A DNA stretch of 64,000 nucleotides. It comes from Neostapfia colusana. Its lineage: Eukaryota > Streptophyta > Magnoliopsida > Poales > Poaceae. A program made the position numbers and the translations under genes. The stretch lies in NCBI GenBank assembly GCA_030760725.1, contig JASWHV010000018.1, positions 22,538,273 through 22,602,272 of the forward strand, written 5' to 3'. Under the pieces are notes generated by a model. That model saw nothing but the letters and a program-made list of their open reading frames with translations. It did no database searches and was not told where the DNA came from. This document shows, piece by piece, positions 25,801 through 35,331 of the stretch. Positions within the stretch are counted from its first letter, which is position 1; the number at the start of each line of letters is the position of its first letter.

Positions 25801-26027
25801 GAGTTTAAGTGCACGACTCGAAGGACGGTGTCTAAAACAGCGCCGTGGCGGGTTAACCACGACATCCCTAGGATGACATCGACCTTCTGCCCCTCTAAGA
25901 TAATGAGAGACGTGGGGTACACTCTACCCGCTAAGCATAATGGTGCTTTGGAGACCATTACGCTTGCTGAAATCTTCCCACCCGGTGAACAAATTAAATA
26001 TGGACTATCGGTGGGTAGTATTGGCAA
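22827..26027 (-). CDS. pol: R5 pol: partial protease, RT, RNase H, integrase, chromodomain
   Basis: An open frame of about 1066 residues. It begins just after the place where the protease DSG should be, so the protease has no catalytic Asp. The domains in order are protease remnant, RT with FIDD (near 25145), RNase H (CDAS near 24700), integrase HHCC and DDE core with QTERV, and a chromodomain ending ATWESEEFLR at about 22850. No stop or frameshift is seen. The frame has no ATG at its start because the deletion joined leader to pol; upstream in frame there is a stop near 26060. Without Gag fusion it is unclear how it would be translated. The protein is very close to R2 pol. Confidence 0.9.
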   Translation of the reverse strand: MPILPTDSPYLICSPGGKISASVMVSKAPLCLAGRVYPTSLIILEGQKVDVILGMSWLTRHGAVLDTVLRVVHLNSEVHGSHSLFLDSPEIKLPSVYQATTIRLEDIPVVREFPDVFPDDLPGMPPDREVEFKIELAPGTMPISRRPYKMAPKELAELKTQLTDLLEKGFIRPSSSPWGCSALFVKKKDETLRLCVDYRPLNAVTIKNKYPLPRIDMLFDQLVEAKIFSKMDLRSGYHQIKIRAEDIPKTAFSTRYGLYEYLVMSFGLTNAPAHFMYLMNSVFMPELDKFVVVFIDDILVYSKSEEDHKKHLRIVLQRLRDHKLYAKFSKCEFWISQVPFLGHIISAEGIAVDPSKITQVLNWKSPRTVHEVRSFLGLAGYYRRFIPNFSKIAKPMTELLKKATKYVWSPACEAAFKALVKHLTSAPVLAQPDTTKPFDVYCDASGIGLGCVLMQDRRVVAYGSRQLRNHEQNYPTHDLELAAVVLALKMWRHYLLGNLVHLYTDHKSLKYIFTQKELNMRQRRWLELIKDYEIEIHYHPGKANVVADALSRKSHVNNLTITPLEESEPPLHVIPHGALYNLALIPTIREEIAAAQKNDKGMSHLRRRVDSGELKCFRKDGDGVLWFKDRIVVPRNPELRKKIFDEAHLSKFSIHPGSNKMYQELRRKFWWTRMKRETAKYVSECDTCRRVKADHMRKPGLLQPLGIPAWKWEDVSMDFVVGLPTTLQKHDSVWVIVDRLTKVAHFIPVNTNYNAKKYAELYISRILCFYGVPRTIVSDRGTLFVSRFWEQLHAALGTKLIRSSAYHPQTDGQTERVNQILEDMLRACAIDHGKNWDDHLPLAEFSYNNGYQASIKMAPYEALYGRKCRTPLNWCESGERVTFGLDLVNNAEEKVRLIQANLKAAQSRQKQYADRRRRPLQFEVGDHVYLRVSPMKGVNRFGVRGKLAPRFIGPFQITERCGSVAYRLRLPEALSGVHNVFHISQLRKCLKLSTTVQLEDIEELQPDLTYREEPVQIIDEKARTTRNRTLWFYKVLWSNHSLDEATWESEEFLRTNYPDFFTSHIR

Positions 26028-26789
26028 GCTGTGTTTAGCAATGAAAGCTTGTTAACTTTGAATATCCTGTTCAAGGGAAGGAGTTACATCAAGTTTTACT
26101 ACTTTGGATCAAAACCTTCAAATTTTTAAATGAAGTTGTTCATTTTGTTGGGCGTGACGTCGAGGCGTCACCAGATTATGTCGGTACTACGTCCTCACAA
26201 AGGAAAAACCTATACCGGACTTAGCCGGCGTCGTTAGTTCAGTGGCACTACTCGTCACTCGCACACGGATACTACACGTCTACCGTTTCGTGGTAAGGCT
26301 ACCTGCAGAAATTCAACCAATCATCAGACTCGGCTGCACACCGAGCCCGGAATCCATACAGTTGGTACATCCGGCCGTCATCACTCGCCCGGATGTTCTC
26401 AAGCCAAACACGCCTTGAGTTACGTGTTCACGTTTCAGACCACGTGACGGGGTCTCCCATGTTGCACCACGCACGCCAGGGACAGACGTTGCTCGAATAC
26501 CCCAAACGACATGAAGAGTCGTAGAGGATATCAAAGCGGGTCGGGTTACCTGCCACCCGTGGGGCTCCACCCTTCAGCTTGTGCGCACTGGTGGACAGCG
26601 CTTACGTGCACCCCCCAAGACATGAACGTCCCGAGATGCACGATTTTCCGACATAACAAATAGGTTAATATGCCACTTTCTATATGCTAATAACATCCTT
26701 ATACGGGCTACTAACTCGTTCCTCACTGGATTTTTGAAAAAGAAGACCTTTGTACTGTGTTAAACCTCAAGCGAGCTCTGATACCACGC
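26028..26789 (-). other. R5 leader with gag deletion junction and primer site
   Basis: The deletion joins leader DNA to protease at about 26050. The block at about 26305-26670 is nearly the same as R11 56750-57110 (see findings) and holds a hairpin CTCAAG...CTTGAG at 26398-26419. The primer site TGGTATCAGAGCTCGC is on the minus strand at 26786-26771, three bases from the LTR. No ORF of note lies here. Confidence 0.8.
26771..26786 (-). other. R5 primer binding site (tRNA-iMet type)
   Basis: The minus strand reads TGGTATCAGAGCTCGC, separated from the 5' LTR by three bases. It shows that 26790-30836 is the 5' LTR. Confidence 0.9.
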
Positions 26790-29700
26790 TGACACGACCC
26801 CACTGGTCCTGTCGAGCCAGGATCACGCTGAGGGGTGCTGCGTTGCACAGCACCGTATAACACACGTCAAAGGTACAAAGCGGAAGCGGAAGCTTTATTA
26901 CATAAACAAGTTTATTAACATGTTTACATCAAAATAAGTTTAGTCCACACTCGCGGGCGTAGACCAAGCATCAAGTGCACGTTCAGCCCTCGAACGTGTC
27001 CTTGCTAGCACACACGCACACTAACTCTGCGGCGTGCACGACTCCCACTCGACGGGGTTCCCCTCCTGGGGTTCCGTCTCCTCTTCGGGAGTCCCTTCCT
27101 CATAGAACCCTGCAAAAGCTTCAAACACAAGCAGTGAGCACGAAGGCTCAGCAAGTCTGACCCGTCTCACCTAAACATGGAACTTCTACATGAGGGTGAT
27201 GGGTTGCATGAGGTAAAAATCATTTGCAAGGACTCGCCTAATTAGTAAAACCTTACTTTCAAGTTTTAGCAGCAGGTTGTGGAGAACTTTATGCTAAGGC
27301 ACATGAGAGAGCCGCAATCAAACAAGAAACGCATTTCTCTCATGTACTTTGCCCAAAGTTGAAAAGAACTTTAGTTAGCACTAAGCTACAGCATATCATT
27401 AACAATCAATGTCCAGCTTTCAATCAGCAACATTTTAACATGTAACTAGCCTATTCTTTCTACGTCACGGTACAGTGAACAAGTGGTACTCACTGACCGC
27501 GAGGGACGGCGATTATAATCGATTTACACCTGCAGGGTTACCCGAACAACCCGTCACGTACGCCCGTACTCGATGTTGCCTACAACAACCATCACGGACG
27601 CCGTACGCGACTACCTTTCACCCGTTAGCCAAATATTGAACCGGTCCCATCGTCCCGAGCAAGAGGTCCCTGCACGCGCATCTCTGTGCCGCCAGCTGAT
27701 TTACACCTCGAGCTCTCAACCTACCCTCTGAACGACGGGCAATGCCTCAACACCCAGCTACCCGAGTTACATCAGTTTCCCGGTTCCCATATAGCCGGTA
27801 GGTCTTCGGTACTGTTCTAGCTTGTTCAACAGGCCCGCACACGGCTCGGTCCTCAATCGACACAAGCGGAGCTACAGCACACAGGCCCCAAAGTCCTGCT
27901 GCCCTTACTCTCCGCTCGGTCTCATTTTCTTGCCATGTGTTTCATGTGCTATCTCTACCCGAGCAATGTGCCTCTAGCCTATTCTCGCGAGTAGTTCCAA
28001 CTACTCGACTTGTACCGAATCCTACTCTATTCTAGCAATGCAGCGGCTAACGAGGTTTTCAATCCTAAACCCAACCCATGGTTTTCTTGGCTGTGCAGTT
28101 GGGTTTCCAATCAAGACTCTAATGCAACGAACAAAGGGAAACAAGTATGTGCTCAAAACAATAAAAATTTGTAAAAAGGTTAATGCAAACCGGGGCTTGC
28201 CTTGCTGCTCTTGGTCGTAGGCTAGCTGTTCCTCCGGAGTAACGAAGTCTAGGACTTCGGGTTCCTCCTCGACCTTAGCGACTACATGATAAGAACAATG
28301 TATGTATTAATTTAGACGCCTTTGTATTAACTTTGAAGTTGTGAAGCCTATAACCCTTACTAGACAGACCTAATGACTGTGAAACTTTTACCGTGGCTTG
28401 GTTACAACCTAAACAAATACTTGGTCAAGTTTTAGTTGCAGCAAAGCTCATTTGAGCCCTCCACAAATAATTATGTCCTTGACCTTAATTGGAACCCTTA
28501 GGGTGTTCTAGGGATTTTCATGAGACAAACTATGACTTTCTGAAAACTAGATTTTCAGAGGGTTCTAATGGAGTTGGTCTCACTTAATTTGGAAGTCTCT
28601 AACTAAAGATATGAGCTAAACAATTTCAGAGAGAATTCTGAAAATGTTTCTGAACATTTTCCTATTTTCTCTGGAACAGTTTTACTAATCACACCATTAG
28701 GTGGACTAAATGAGCTCAAATGGATCTGAAATTTTTATGGTAGTTCAAGGATATTTTGGTGAACATCTCAGCAAAATTTCAGGATTTTCCTCCAAATGAT
28801 TCTCCAGTTAAAATTCCTAACAGTTTAAACTTTAAGGAATTAATTCTGGAGAATTAAGGAATTTCATGAAGTGACACTTGATTTTCTGGAAAGTACTCAA
28901 AGAGCTGAATCCAGCAAAATTTGGTTTACTCAATTTGGAGCTTCCTAGCCAAAGTTATAAGGATTTGAAGTTTGAAGGAAATCTGAAAATCGGGGAAAAG
29001 TTTAAACTCGCGCGTGGGCCCAGGGGACACGCGTCGCACGCCGAAGCGACAGCACACCGCGGCCCACAAGGCTTTTGCGCGCCAGCACACCCGATCCCGG
29101 CCGCAGCCGGATCCCGATTCAAAATATCGGCCGCTGACAGCTGGGGTCCACCCCCTTCTTCAACCTCGCGACACCCGCGCTCCGCCGCCGAGGGACCTCG
29201 CCGGAGAGCTCGCCGCTGGCTGCTGTACCGCTCCAAACTTCTTGATTCTGGCCGCCCCTGCCTATTTTTACTTGGGGCACATGATCCGAGGGTCAGCTGC
29301 TCATGACAACGGCCGGAGCATGGTCGGCGACGAGCCGCCATATCGGAACGACTTCGGCCATGTCGGCTGATGCTCCTAGTGCCTCAGCTACTTGGGAAAC
29401 CGGTCGGGGAGCATCAGTGGACCTCAGAGAAGGTCGACATGAACTCGGGGCAGCTCGGGGAAGGCCCGAAATAGGTCCTCACCGTGCGCCCGATACCCCC
29501 CGTGCGTTCCGCCATTAGTAGACCTTGAATTACGCCGGGCACAGAAGTTCTCCGGCCCAGAGTTGTGAAGGCAACTTGTGCGTCACCGTGTCTAGTTCGT
29601 GTGGAAGTGGCCTGAGGCCCTCTAATCCTTTCTAGAGCACGAATTAAACAGAATCGTACCCGAGGGTCGTTCTGCACACAGAAAGGGGAAAAGTGGAAAT

Positions 29701-30836
29701 TCGCCGCCGGTGAGCAACTACTCGAGCTGTGGCTCGGGGATGAGCAGCACCGGTCACCTGCGCGTCCAAGGGTGCCTTGGCTCGGGCGTGACAACGCCCA
29801 GGTTGGGCTGTCCACGAGAGCCCGAGGTGCGGCGGTTTCCAGTTCCGAGTTTGATCTTTCGGCACAGCCGATATCACTCGGTTTCAATCGATTTCTATCA
29901 ATGGAAAGGATGGAGGATGGTTGCTAGTACCTTGCTGGGACCTTGGAATGGAAAGAGGGGGCTGCGATCGGCTTGATCAAGCAGGAACTCGAGTGGCGGC
30001 GATGGCAGTGGGAAAAGCAGTCGCGCACGTCGGTAGCTCGGGGAAATGGTGACTGAAGCACGCCGGGGAGGGAATAAATAGCCCGGCCGGCTGGTCTCCG
30101 GCTTGGGGCACGCAGCAGGAGCTGGCGTCGGCTGCCCCCTTCGGTGGCGCGCGCGCACAGCTGCCGGGAACCGACTGAACTGTGTTTCAGTCGGTTTGCT
30201 TTGAGGCTGAGGCTGACATGTGGGTCCCACTCCTCTTTTAACCTCTGAAATTTATTCTTAACAGCTGTGGTAAACAGTGAACCCTATTCTACCCTTGGCA
30301 ATTCAAATTATTCACCCAAGAGCCATTTGAATTGATCAAAGTTCAAATGAGGTTTGGTTTGAATGAATTTCAGCACAAGTGCAGTTTGAAATTCAAATAA
30401 AGTTTGAATTTCTCCCCCTTAGCTCATGTCAAGATCAACTCCAAATGGAGTGAAAATTGGTGTGTGAGCTCACAAAAATGTGCTGAGCCAGAATATGCCT
30501 TCCACTTTTAAATTCAGTGGGTGAAAACAGTTTGAATTTGAATATGGTTTCAAACTGCCCTCTTCCTAACTATACCCAAAATGACCTCAAAAAGGTTTTG
30601 AATTTGGGTGGAACTTGGCATGGACATCCTTAGCAAAGTGTAGGAGTTTTCATATGTCCAGCCCATCTATATCACATGTGGGAAGTACCACTTTTGCAAT
30701 GTGTGAGTTTGTTCCCTAATGAGCATGTTGATAATTGTTACTTGCTCTTTATTTGTGTTCATCATTCTTCCTCAAATGAGGTGTGTGGTGTGGTGATGAA
30801 CACTGCAAATGAGTGTCAAAAACTGAGGCCCTTACA
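26790..30836 (-). repeat. R5 5' LTR, 4047 bp
   Basis: On the minus strand it starts TGTAAGGGCC at 30836 and ends GGTCGTGTCA at 26790. It differs from the 3' LTR at four sites found by eye. Confidence 0.95.
30072..30082 (-). promoter_or_regulatory. TATA-like box in the R5 5' LTR
   Basis: The minus strand reads GCTATTTATTCC about 760 bp from the LTR start. That leaves about 3.3 kb of R-U5 before the primer site. It is a weak match to TATAAA, so this is a candidate only. Confidence 0.4.
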
Positions 30837-30841
30837 CCAAT

Positions 30842-31066
30842 CCGGGCTGATGGGCTTATTTTGGGCCGTGTCAGCCTTAGCATGGCCCAAAATTCAATTT
30901 TGTATTGGGCCGTCCGACCTCGCCAAACCCGGGCACAGCCCAGCCCGAAATTTCGTGTCGGGCTGGCCCGGCCCGAAATTGTTTCGTGCCTTTTTCGTGT
31001 CTGAGCCATGCCGGCCCGTCGTGCTTCGGCCCGTCCGGATTTGGGCCGGCCCAAGTCCCACCTCTA
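30842..31066. repeat. hAT right subterminal GGCCC/GCCCG motif cluster
   Basis: A dense set of GGGCC, GGCCC and GCCCG motifs ends in the inverted terminal repeat CCCACCTCTA. It pairs with the cluster at 17243-17440. Confidence 0.6.
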
Positions 31067-31074
31067 GTCGCTAC

Positions 31075-31502
31075 TGATAGAATTATATCTTCCGAAACTG
31101 TTTTGCAGCCTATATATGCATCCTTTGATCATTTCCAGAATATATCACCTCACATATATCTTCAAGTTTTGATTCTTCCAAGTATTTACATGAAATGTTA
31201 TTCGATCGACAATGAAAAATAACATGTTCAGACTATTCTGATAGGGAATAAACTAATGTTCCACAAATGCGTTTTTCTGGTAGTGTTAGTGAGCATTCAA
31301 ATCTTCCCTCATCTCTATAAAGACGCGTCTCATTTAGTGTGGTATGTTCAGGGGTAAGTACTTATTTGTCAATTAAGATTTATCGTATATACCACGGCAG
31401 AATGTTGATGTTGCAAATGCTATATAAAGGTGGCTAAAGACCCGAAGCAAATCATCATTTGGAGAACGAGCAGTGAATACTGGAAGTACGTAGTGTTCAG
31501 AG
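31075..31502 (+). promoter_or_regulatory. GDSL gene upstream region with TATA box
   Basis: A TATA box CTATATAAAGG lies at 31420-31430, about 80 bp before the ATG at 31503. The remaining DNA is AT-rich with no ORF of note. The hAT/R5 nest now separates this short region from its former upstream DNA at 16.8-17.2 kb. Confidence 0.6.
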
Positions 31503-32898
31503 ATGGGGAGTTTCAGGTGCCTGTCTGTCCTCGTCTTTGCGGTCGTCCTGCTGCTCAACTTTCCGGCTGCACAGTGCGGCTGCTACAAGCGCATCTTCAG
31601 CTTCGGCGACTCCATCATCGACACCGGTAACTTCGTGTATGCAATCGGCAACGCCCAATCCGGATTAAAGGAGCCACCGTTTGGCATGACCTTCTTCCAC
31701 CATCCCACCGGTCGCGTCTCTGACGGTCCTGTCATCATTGATTTCTAGGGTGAGTACTGCATCAATTAATCTATCTGTACCAAAGTCAGCGATTGCATGC
31801 TTAACACTCATCACGTACCCATTGTCTTCTTCACCAACGCGTGCAAAATATATTCCTTCAGCACAAGCATTCCAGCTGCCACTGCTACCACCTAACCTGC
31901 CGGAGCAGAACATGGGTCAGTTCCCAACTGGGGCCAACTTCGCCATGTTCGCCTCTACGGCACTGCCCGGGAGCTACTTCAAGCCGTACAACCACAACTG
32001 CCGACGGGCTGGAACCTGGGCTTGCAGATTGGCTGGTTCAAACAGATGCTGCAACGGATTGCTCCCCTCGATGGTAACTAGCTACTAATGCACATATATT
32101 ATGAATTATGAGTTTCCCATTCATGCATGTTGGATATTTCGTGTTGTGGATCAATTGTCCATTCCATGATTCATTATGTCAGGAGACAAGAGGCAAATCC
32201 TAGGTGAGTCCCTCGTCGTGTTGGGCGAGATTGGCGGCAACGATTACAACTTCTGGTTCAGCGCTCGGAGACCTCGCGAACAAGCATACAAGTTTATCCC
32301 AGACGTTGTGAGATGCATCGGTTCTTTTGCCCAGGTACATGCTTCTACATCGTAGCTATCAAGGTCATCGTTGTCAGCATCTCATGATTTCTGATCAGAG
32401 CGCGTGCATTTTTTGCAGGAGCTAATCGATCTCGGCGCGAAGAAGATCTTAGTTCCAAACAACTTCCCCATCGGGTGCGTGCCGGCATATCTGAGTGGGT
32501 TCGCCGGACCAGACGAGGCTCGTGACAAGCACCGGTGCCTCCGATGTTTCAATGATTTCTCAGCGCGACACAACGAGGCGCTGCTCGGTGAGGTCAACCG
32601 TCTCAAGGAGCAGAACCCGGGCGTGAAGCTCATCTACGCCGACTACTTCGGTGCCGCCATGGAGTTCGTCAAGACACCACGCAAGTTCGGCATCGATGAC
32701 CCCCTGGTTGCGTGCTGCGGTGGCGACAACGAGTACCACACCAATGGTGGCTGCAACAGAACGACCAGACTCTGGGGCAATCCTGCCAACTTCGCAAGCT
32801 GGGACGGCATGCACATGACGGAGAAGGCATACCAAATTATCTCTGCGGGGGTGCTCAAGGGGCCGTTCGCTGACCCGCCGCTGCTGAGAAGTTGCTAG
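31503..32898 (+). pseudogene. GDSL esterase/lipase gene, four exons, two coding breaks
   Basis: Likely exons are 31503-31749, 31862-32073, 32183-32334 and 32419-32898, all with GT..AG borders. A signal peptide of about 24 residues (MGSFRCLSVLVFAVVLLLNF...) suggests secretion. GDSL blocks are present: FSFGDSIIDTGNF with the active Ser, GANFAMFAS, GEIGGNDYN, and WDGMHMTEKA with the catalytic Asp and His. This is the plant SGNH hydrolase family that cleaves esters such as those of lipids or phenolics; the substrate is unknown. Break one is TAG at 31746-31748, where relatives have an aromatic or aliphatic codon just before intron 1. Break two is one missing base near 32011 in exon 2, which shifts the frame. 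GRVSDGP has Pro where Arg is usual. The gene looks recently inactivated, unless the reads are in error. Confidence 0.85.
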
Positions 32899-32983
32899 AA
32901 TTGTTACAAACTATTGTTGCAATTGAGTTTTTTGTTGCATGTTTGGCATTCTTGAATCCTGTACATGCCGATGAATATGCAGA

Positions 32984-32989
32984 AATAAA
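32984..32989 (+). terminator. Polyadenylation signal of the GDSL gene
   Basis: AATAAA lies 86 bp after the stop codon in AT-rich DNA, a normal place for a plant near-upstream element. Confidence 0.5.
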
Positions 32990-33110
32990 ATTAGTTCCAA
33001 CCTGTATTTTGATTTTGTTGACGTTAGGCCAGCTTAATAAGTGAGAATTACTACCAACCTGATAGAAAGAGTTTTAATTTCCTGGTGTTACAAATGAGAC
33101 ATGCTGCTCA

Positions 33111-33112
<2 letters not shown>

Positions 33113-33143
<31 letters not shown>

Positions 33144-33497
33144 TGTATGTATGTATGTATGTATGTATGTATGTATGTATGTATGTATGTATGTATGTAT
33201 GTATGTATGTATGTATGTATGTATGTATGTATGTATGTATGTATGTATGTATGTATGTATGTATGTATGTATGTATGTATGTATGTATGTATGTATGTAT
33301 GTATGTATGTATGTATGTATGTATGTATGTATGTATGTATGTATGTATGTATGTATGTATGTATGTATGTATGTATGTATGTATGTATGTATGTATGTAT
33401 GTATGTATGTATGTATGTATGTATGTATGTATGTATGTATGTATGTATGTATGTATGTATGTATGTATGTATGTATGTATGTATGTATGTATGTATG
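33113..33497. repeat. Perfect ATGT tetranucleotide microsatellite, about 96 copies
   Basis: 385 bases of ATGT without a single visible interruption. A 4-bp unit without stops leaves all frames open, which produces long fake ORFs of MYVC and HTYI repeats. It lies between the GDSL gene and the copia gag, and may be inside the copia LTR. Confidence 0.97.
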
Positions 33498-33621
33498 AAA
33501 ACGCCTTGCGCCGGTCGTAGAAAAATTGGGTGTTCGTCTCTCCACTGTGAAAACAAGTGTGCGGTGAATTGTCGAGTTAGCCAGTGACTTTGTGGTGAAC
33601 TGAGTGCAACGTTCCTGACAA

Positions 33622-33637
33622 TTGGCATCAGAGCCGG
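33622..33637 (+). other. R6 primer binding site
   Basis: TTGGCATCAGAGCCGG is a variant of the tRNA-iMet primer site TTGGTATCAGAGCC, one base after the likely LTR end at 33620. Confidence 0.65.
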
Positions 33638-33710
33638 TTGCGAGCTCGGCGGCGATCGCGGCAAGGAAGTCGTCGTTGGAATCGTGACAGGGTGACCTTG
33701 TGTCGAGCCG

Positions 33711-34099
33711 ATGGCAGACGACGGCAAGTTTGGCGGCAACGGAGAGGACACTGGCGCAGGCGCCGACGTTGTCCAGAAGGTGATTCGTGAGGTGGGCGGT
33801 GGTACGAGCTACCCCATGCTCATGAGGACGAACTTCACCGACTGGGCGCTTCTCATGAAGGTGAAGCTCAGAGCACGACTGCTCTAGGACGGCATCGAAA
33901 CCAGGAAGGCGGAGCCACACGAAGATATGCAGGCACTCGACGCGCTCTGCAGTGTCCTGCCGTCGGAGATGTGGTCAGTCATCGCGGACAAGGCAACGAG
34001 GAAAGAGGCGTGGGATGCCATCGCCACCATGCGAGTAGGCGACGATTGGTTGAGGAAGACATCCGCGCAGAACCTACGTCGCAAATTTGATTCAGCGAC
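33711..34099 (+). pseudogene. gag: R6 copia gag, N-terminal part
   Basis: It starts MADDGKFGGN and holds the copia Gag landmarks YPMLMRTNFTDWALLMKVKL, ALDALCSVLPSEM and KEAWDAIATMRVG. An in-frame TAG at 33885-33887 stands where relatives have Trp (TGG). The frame then continues to 34099, where the R7 LTR interrupts it. Gag would form the virus-like particle; this copy cannot. Confidence 0.8.
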
Positions 34100-34433
34100 T
34101 GTCGAAGTGTGTAGCCGACACTTTCCCCGGGCCTGCTCTAGGCAGCCCGCGGAGGTTCTTTTTCGGAGGGGCTAGTCACTCACGGAGAACTTACACGTTA
34201 GGGACGATGGAGGGAGAAGCTTGACACAGGGATTTTTACGTGGTTCAGGCCGCCGGAGCGTAATGCCCTACGTCCACGGTGAGCAAAGATGCTCGTTGTA
34301 TTGCTTGGTGCTCAGGAGCGAACCCTGCGTGAGAGTGTAAAGTGTCGATCCCTCAGGTGTGAATGGCTGAGGTGCGAACGACTCAGGTGTGAGTGCGTAA
34401 AAGGCGAACCCTTGCTAACGTTGCCTACCCGAG

Positions 34434-34444
34434 CCTTTTATAGT
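34434..34444 (-). promoter_or_regulatory. TATA box of the R7 LTR
   Basis: The minus strand reads ACTATAAAAGG, matching the R4 and R10 LTR TATA boxes. Confidence 0.65.
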
Positions 34445-34839
34445 CCAAGGCTCGGGCGGCTTACAAGGTGGGCCCGGGACCCGACAGGTGGTCCCAGGGA
34501 GATTGTCTGCCATCTACCGTATCCGCAGCTACGCCGGCAGTTGTCTCTGGCGAGGGCTTCAAAGTCTTCATTCTGCCACCCTGCCCATGCCGCAAGCTAG
34601 TCGTAGTGGTTGATGATGGCAGGGGCGGCAGGGGATGTCTTGTAGCTGTGTTTATTGGCGTACAGCCTCTGCCACGGCGCGCCAGTCTTCACTGCAATGT
34701 GATTGGGCGCAACGGTACCTGACAGAGGCGTGCTCCGCGTCTCCACGCCTTGGGAAGGCGCGGGTCTTGAATACCTTGTACGGGCAAGGTATGGCGCGTC
34801 TTTACTCTTGCTGCCTACCGCGTGGGGGCAGGCAGCGCT

Positions 34840-35275
34840 GCTCTGCTGGCCACGTGGTGGGCTCGGAGCTCTCCTCTGAGGAGAGGGAGGTCTGGCCCCG
34901 CTGGACACGTGGAGCCTTCGGAGCTCTCCCCGCGTAGGGGGGAGGTCCGGCTCTGCTGACCACGTGGCGGGCTCGGAGCCCTCTTCTGAGGAGAGGGAGG
35001 TCCGGCCCCGCTGGACACGTGGAGCCTTCGGATCTCTCCCCGCGGAGGGGGGAGGTCCGGCTCTGCTGACCACGTGGCGGTCCCGGAGCCCTCCTCTGAG
35101 GAGAGGGGGGTTCGGCCCCGCTGGACACATGGAGCCTTCGGAGCTCTCCCCACGGAGGGGGGAGGTCCGGCTCTCTTGGCCACGTGGCGGGCCCGGAGCT
35201 CTCCTCTGAGGAGAGGGAGGTCCGGCCCCGCTGGGCATGTGGCGCCCTCGGAGCTCTCCCCGCGGAGAGGTGCGA
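34840..35275. repeat. 110-bp tandem array with CACGTG cores in the R7 U3
   Basis: Four units of 110 bp; the phrase CCGGCCCCGCTGG recurs at 34893, 35003, 35113 and 35223. Each unit is two related 55-bp halves. Most halves carry a G-box or close variant (ACACGTGG or CCACGTGGC), giving about eight sites. Long proline/arginine-rich ORFs across it are by-products of the repeats. Confidence 0.8.
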
Positions 35276-35331
35276 GGTCCTTAGGCAGTTTCCCCTGTGC
35301 GTGGGGGTACCCCATATTGAGGGTACCGACA

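Larger units (their letters stand above)
18712..30836 (-). mobile_element. R5: complete, young, gag-less Tekay-like Ty3 element
   Basis: Two 4047-bp LTRs flank a 4.03-kb interior with primer site, leader, pol and polypurine tract. The target duplication is CCAAT (18707-18711 and 30837-30841). By eye the LTRs differ at four sites (19012/27090, 19947/28025, 20711/28789, 22180/30258), about 0.1%. It sits inside the hAT element. Gag and the first part of protease are deleted, so movement would depend on a related element. Confidence 0.95.
17243..31066 (-). mobile_element. hAT DNA transposon, about 1.7 kb, split by R5
   Basis: The ends are inverted: TAGAGGTGGGAGTTGGG at 17243 and, read in reverse, TAGAGGTGGGACTTGGG at 31066. 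The flanks GTTGCTAC (17235-17242) and GTCGCTAC (31067-31074) form an 8-bp target duplication with one difference, as expected for hAT. Removing R5 and one CCAAT leaves about 1.7 kb, too short for a full transposase. Only the C-terminal transposase part remains, on the minus strand. This is an internally deleted, non-autonomous copy. Confidence 0.88.
33086..34099 (+). mobile_element. R6: Ty1/copia element, 5' end only
   Basis: A primer site TTGGCATCAGAGCCGG (33622-33637) directly follows GTTCCTGACA, the likely 5' LTR end. Gag begins at 33711. The LTR start is uncertain: TGTTACAAATGAG at 33086 is one candidate, which would put the microsatellite within the LTR. The element is cut at 34099 by R7; the remainder is not seen in the window. 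Confidence 0.6.
34100..35331 (-). repeat. R7 3' LTR, about 1232 bp
   Basis: On the minus strand it starts TGTCGGTACCC (35331) and ends CACTTCGACA (34100), the same family as the R10 LTR. It is longer than that of R10 because of a larger 110-bp tandem array in U3. The bases next to it (35332-35350) are purine-rich on the minus strand (GGGCCCGGGGGCCAC), as for a Tat polypurine tract. Confidence 0.85.

Noticed and set aside
33085..33920. Long ORFs of MYVC or HTYI repeats on both strands
   Set aside because: They are produced by the stop-free ATGT microsatellite and are not genes.
34840..35275. CRISPR-like array
   Set aside because: Adjacent head-to-tail repeats without unique spacers, in a plant LTR.
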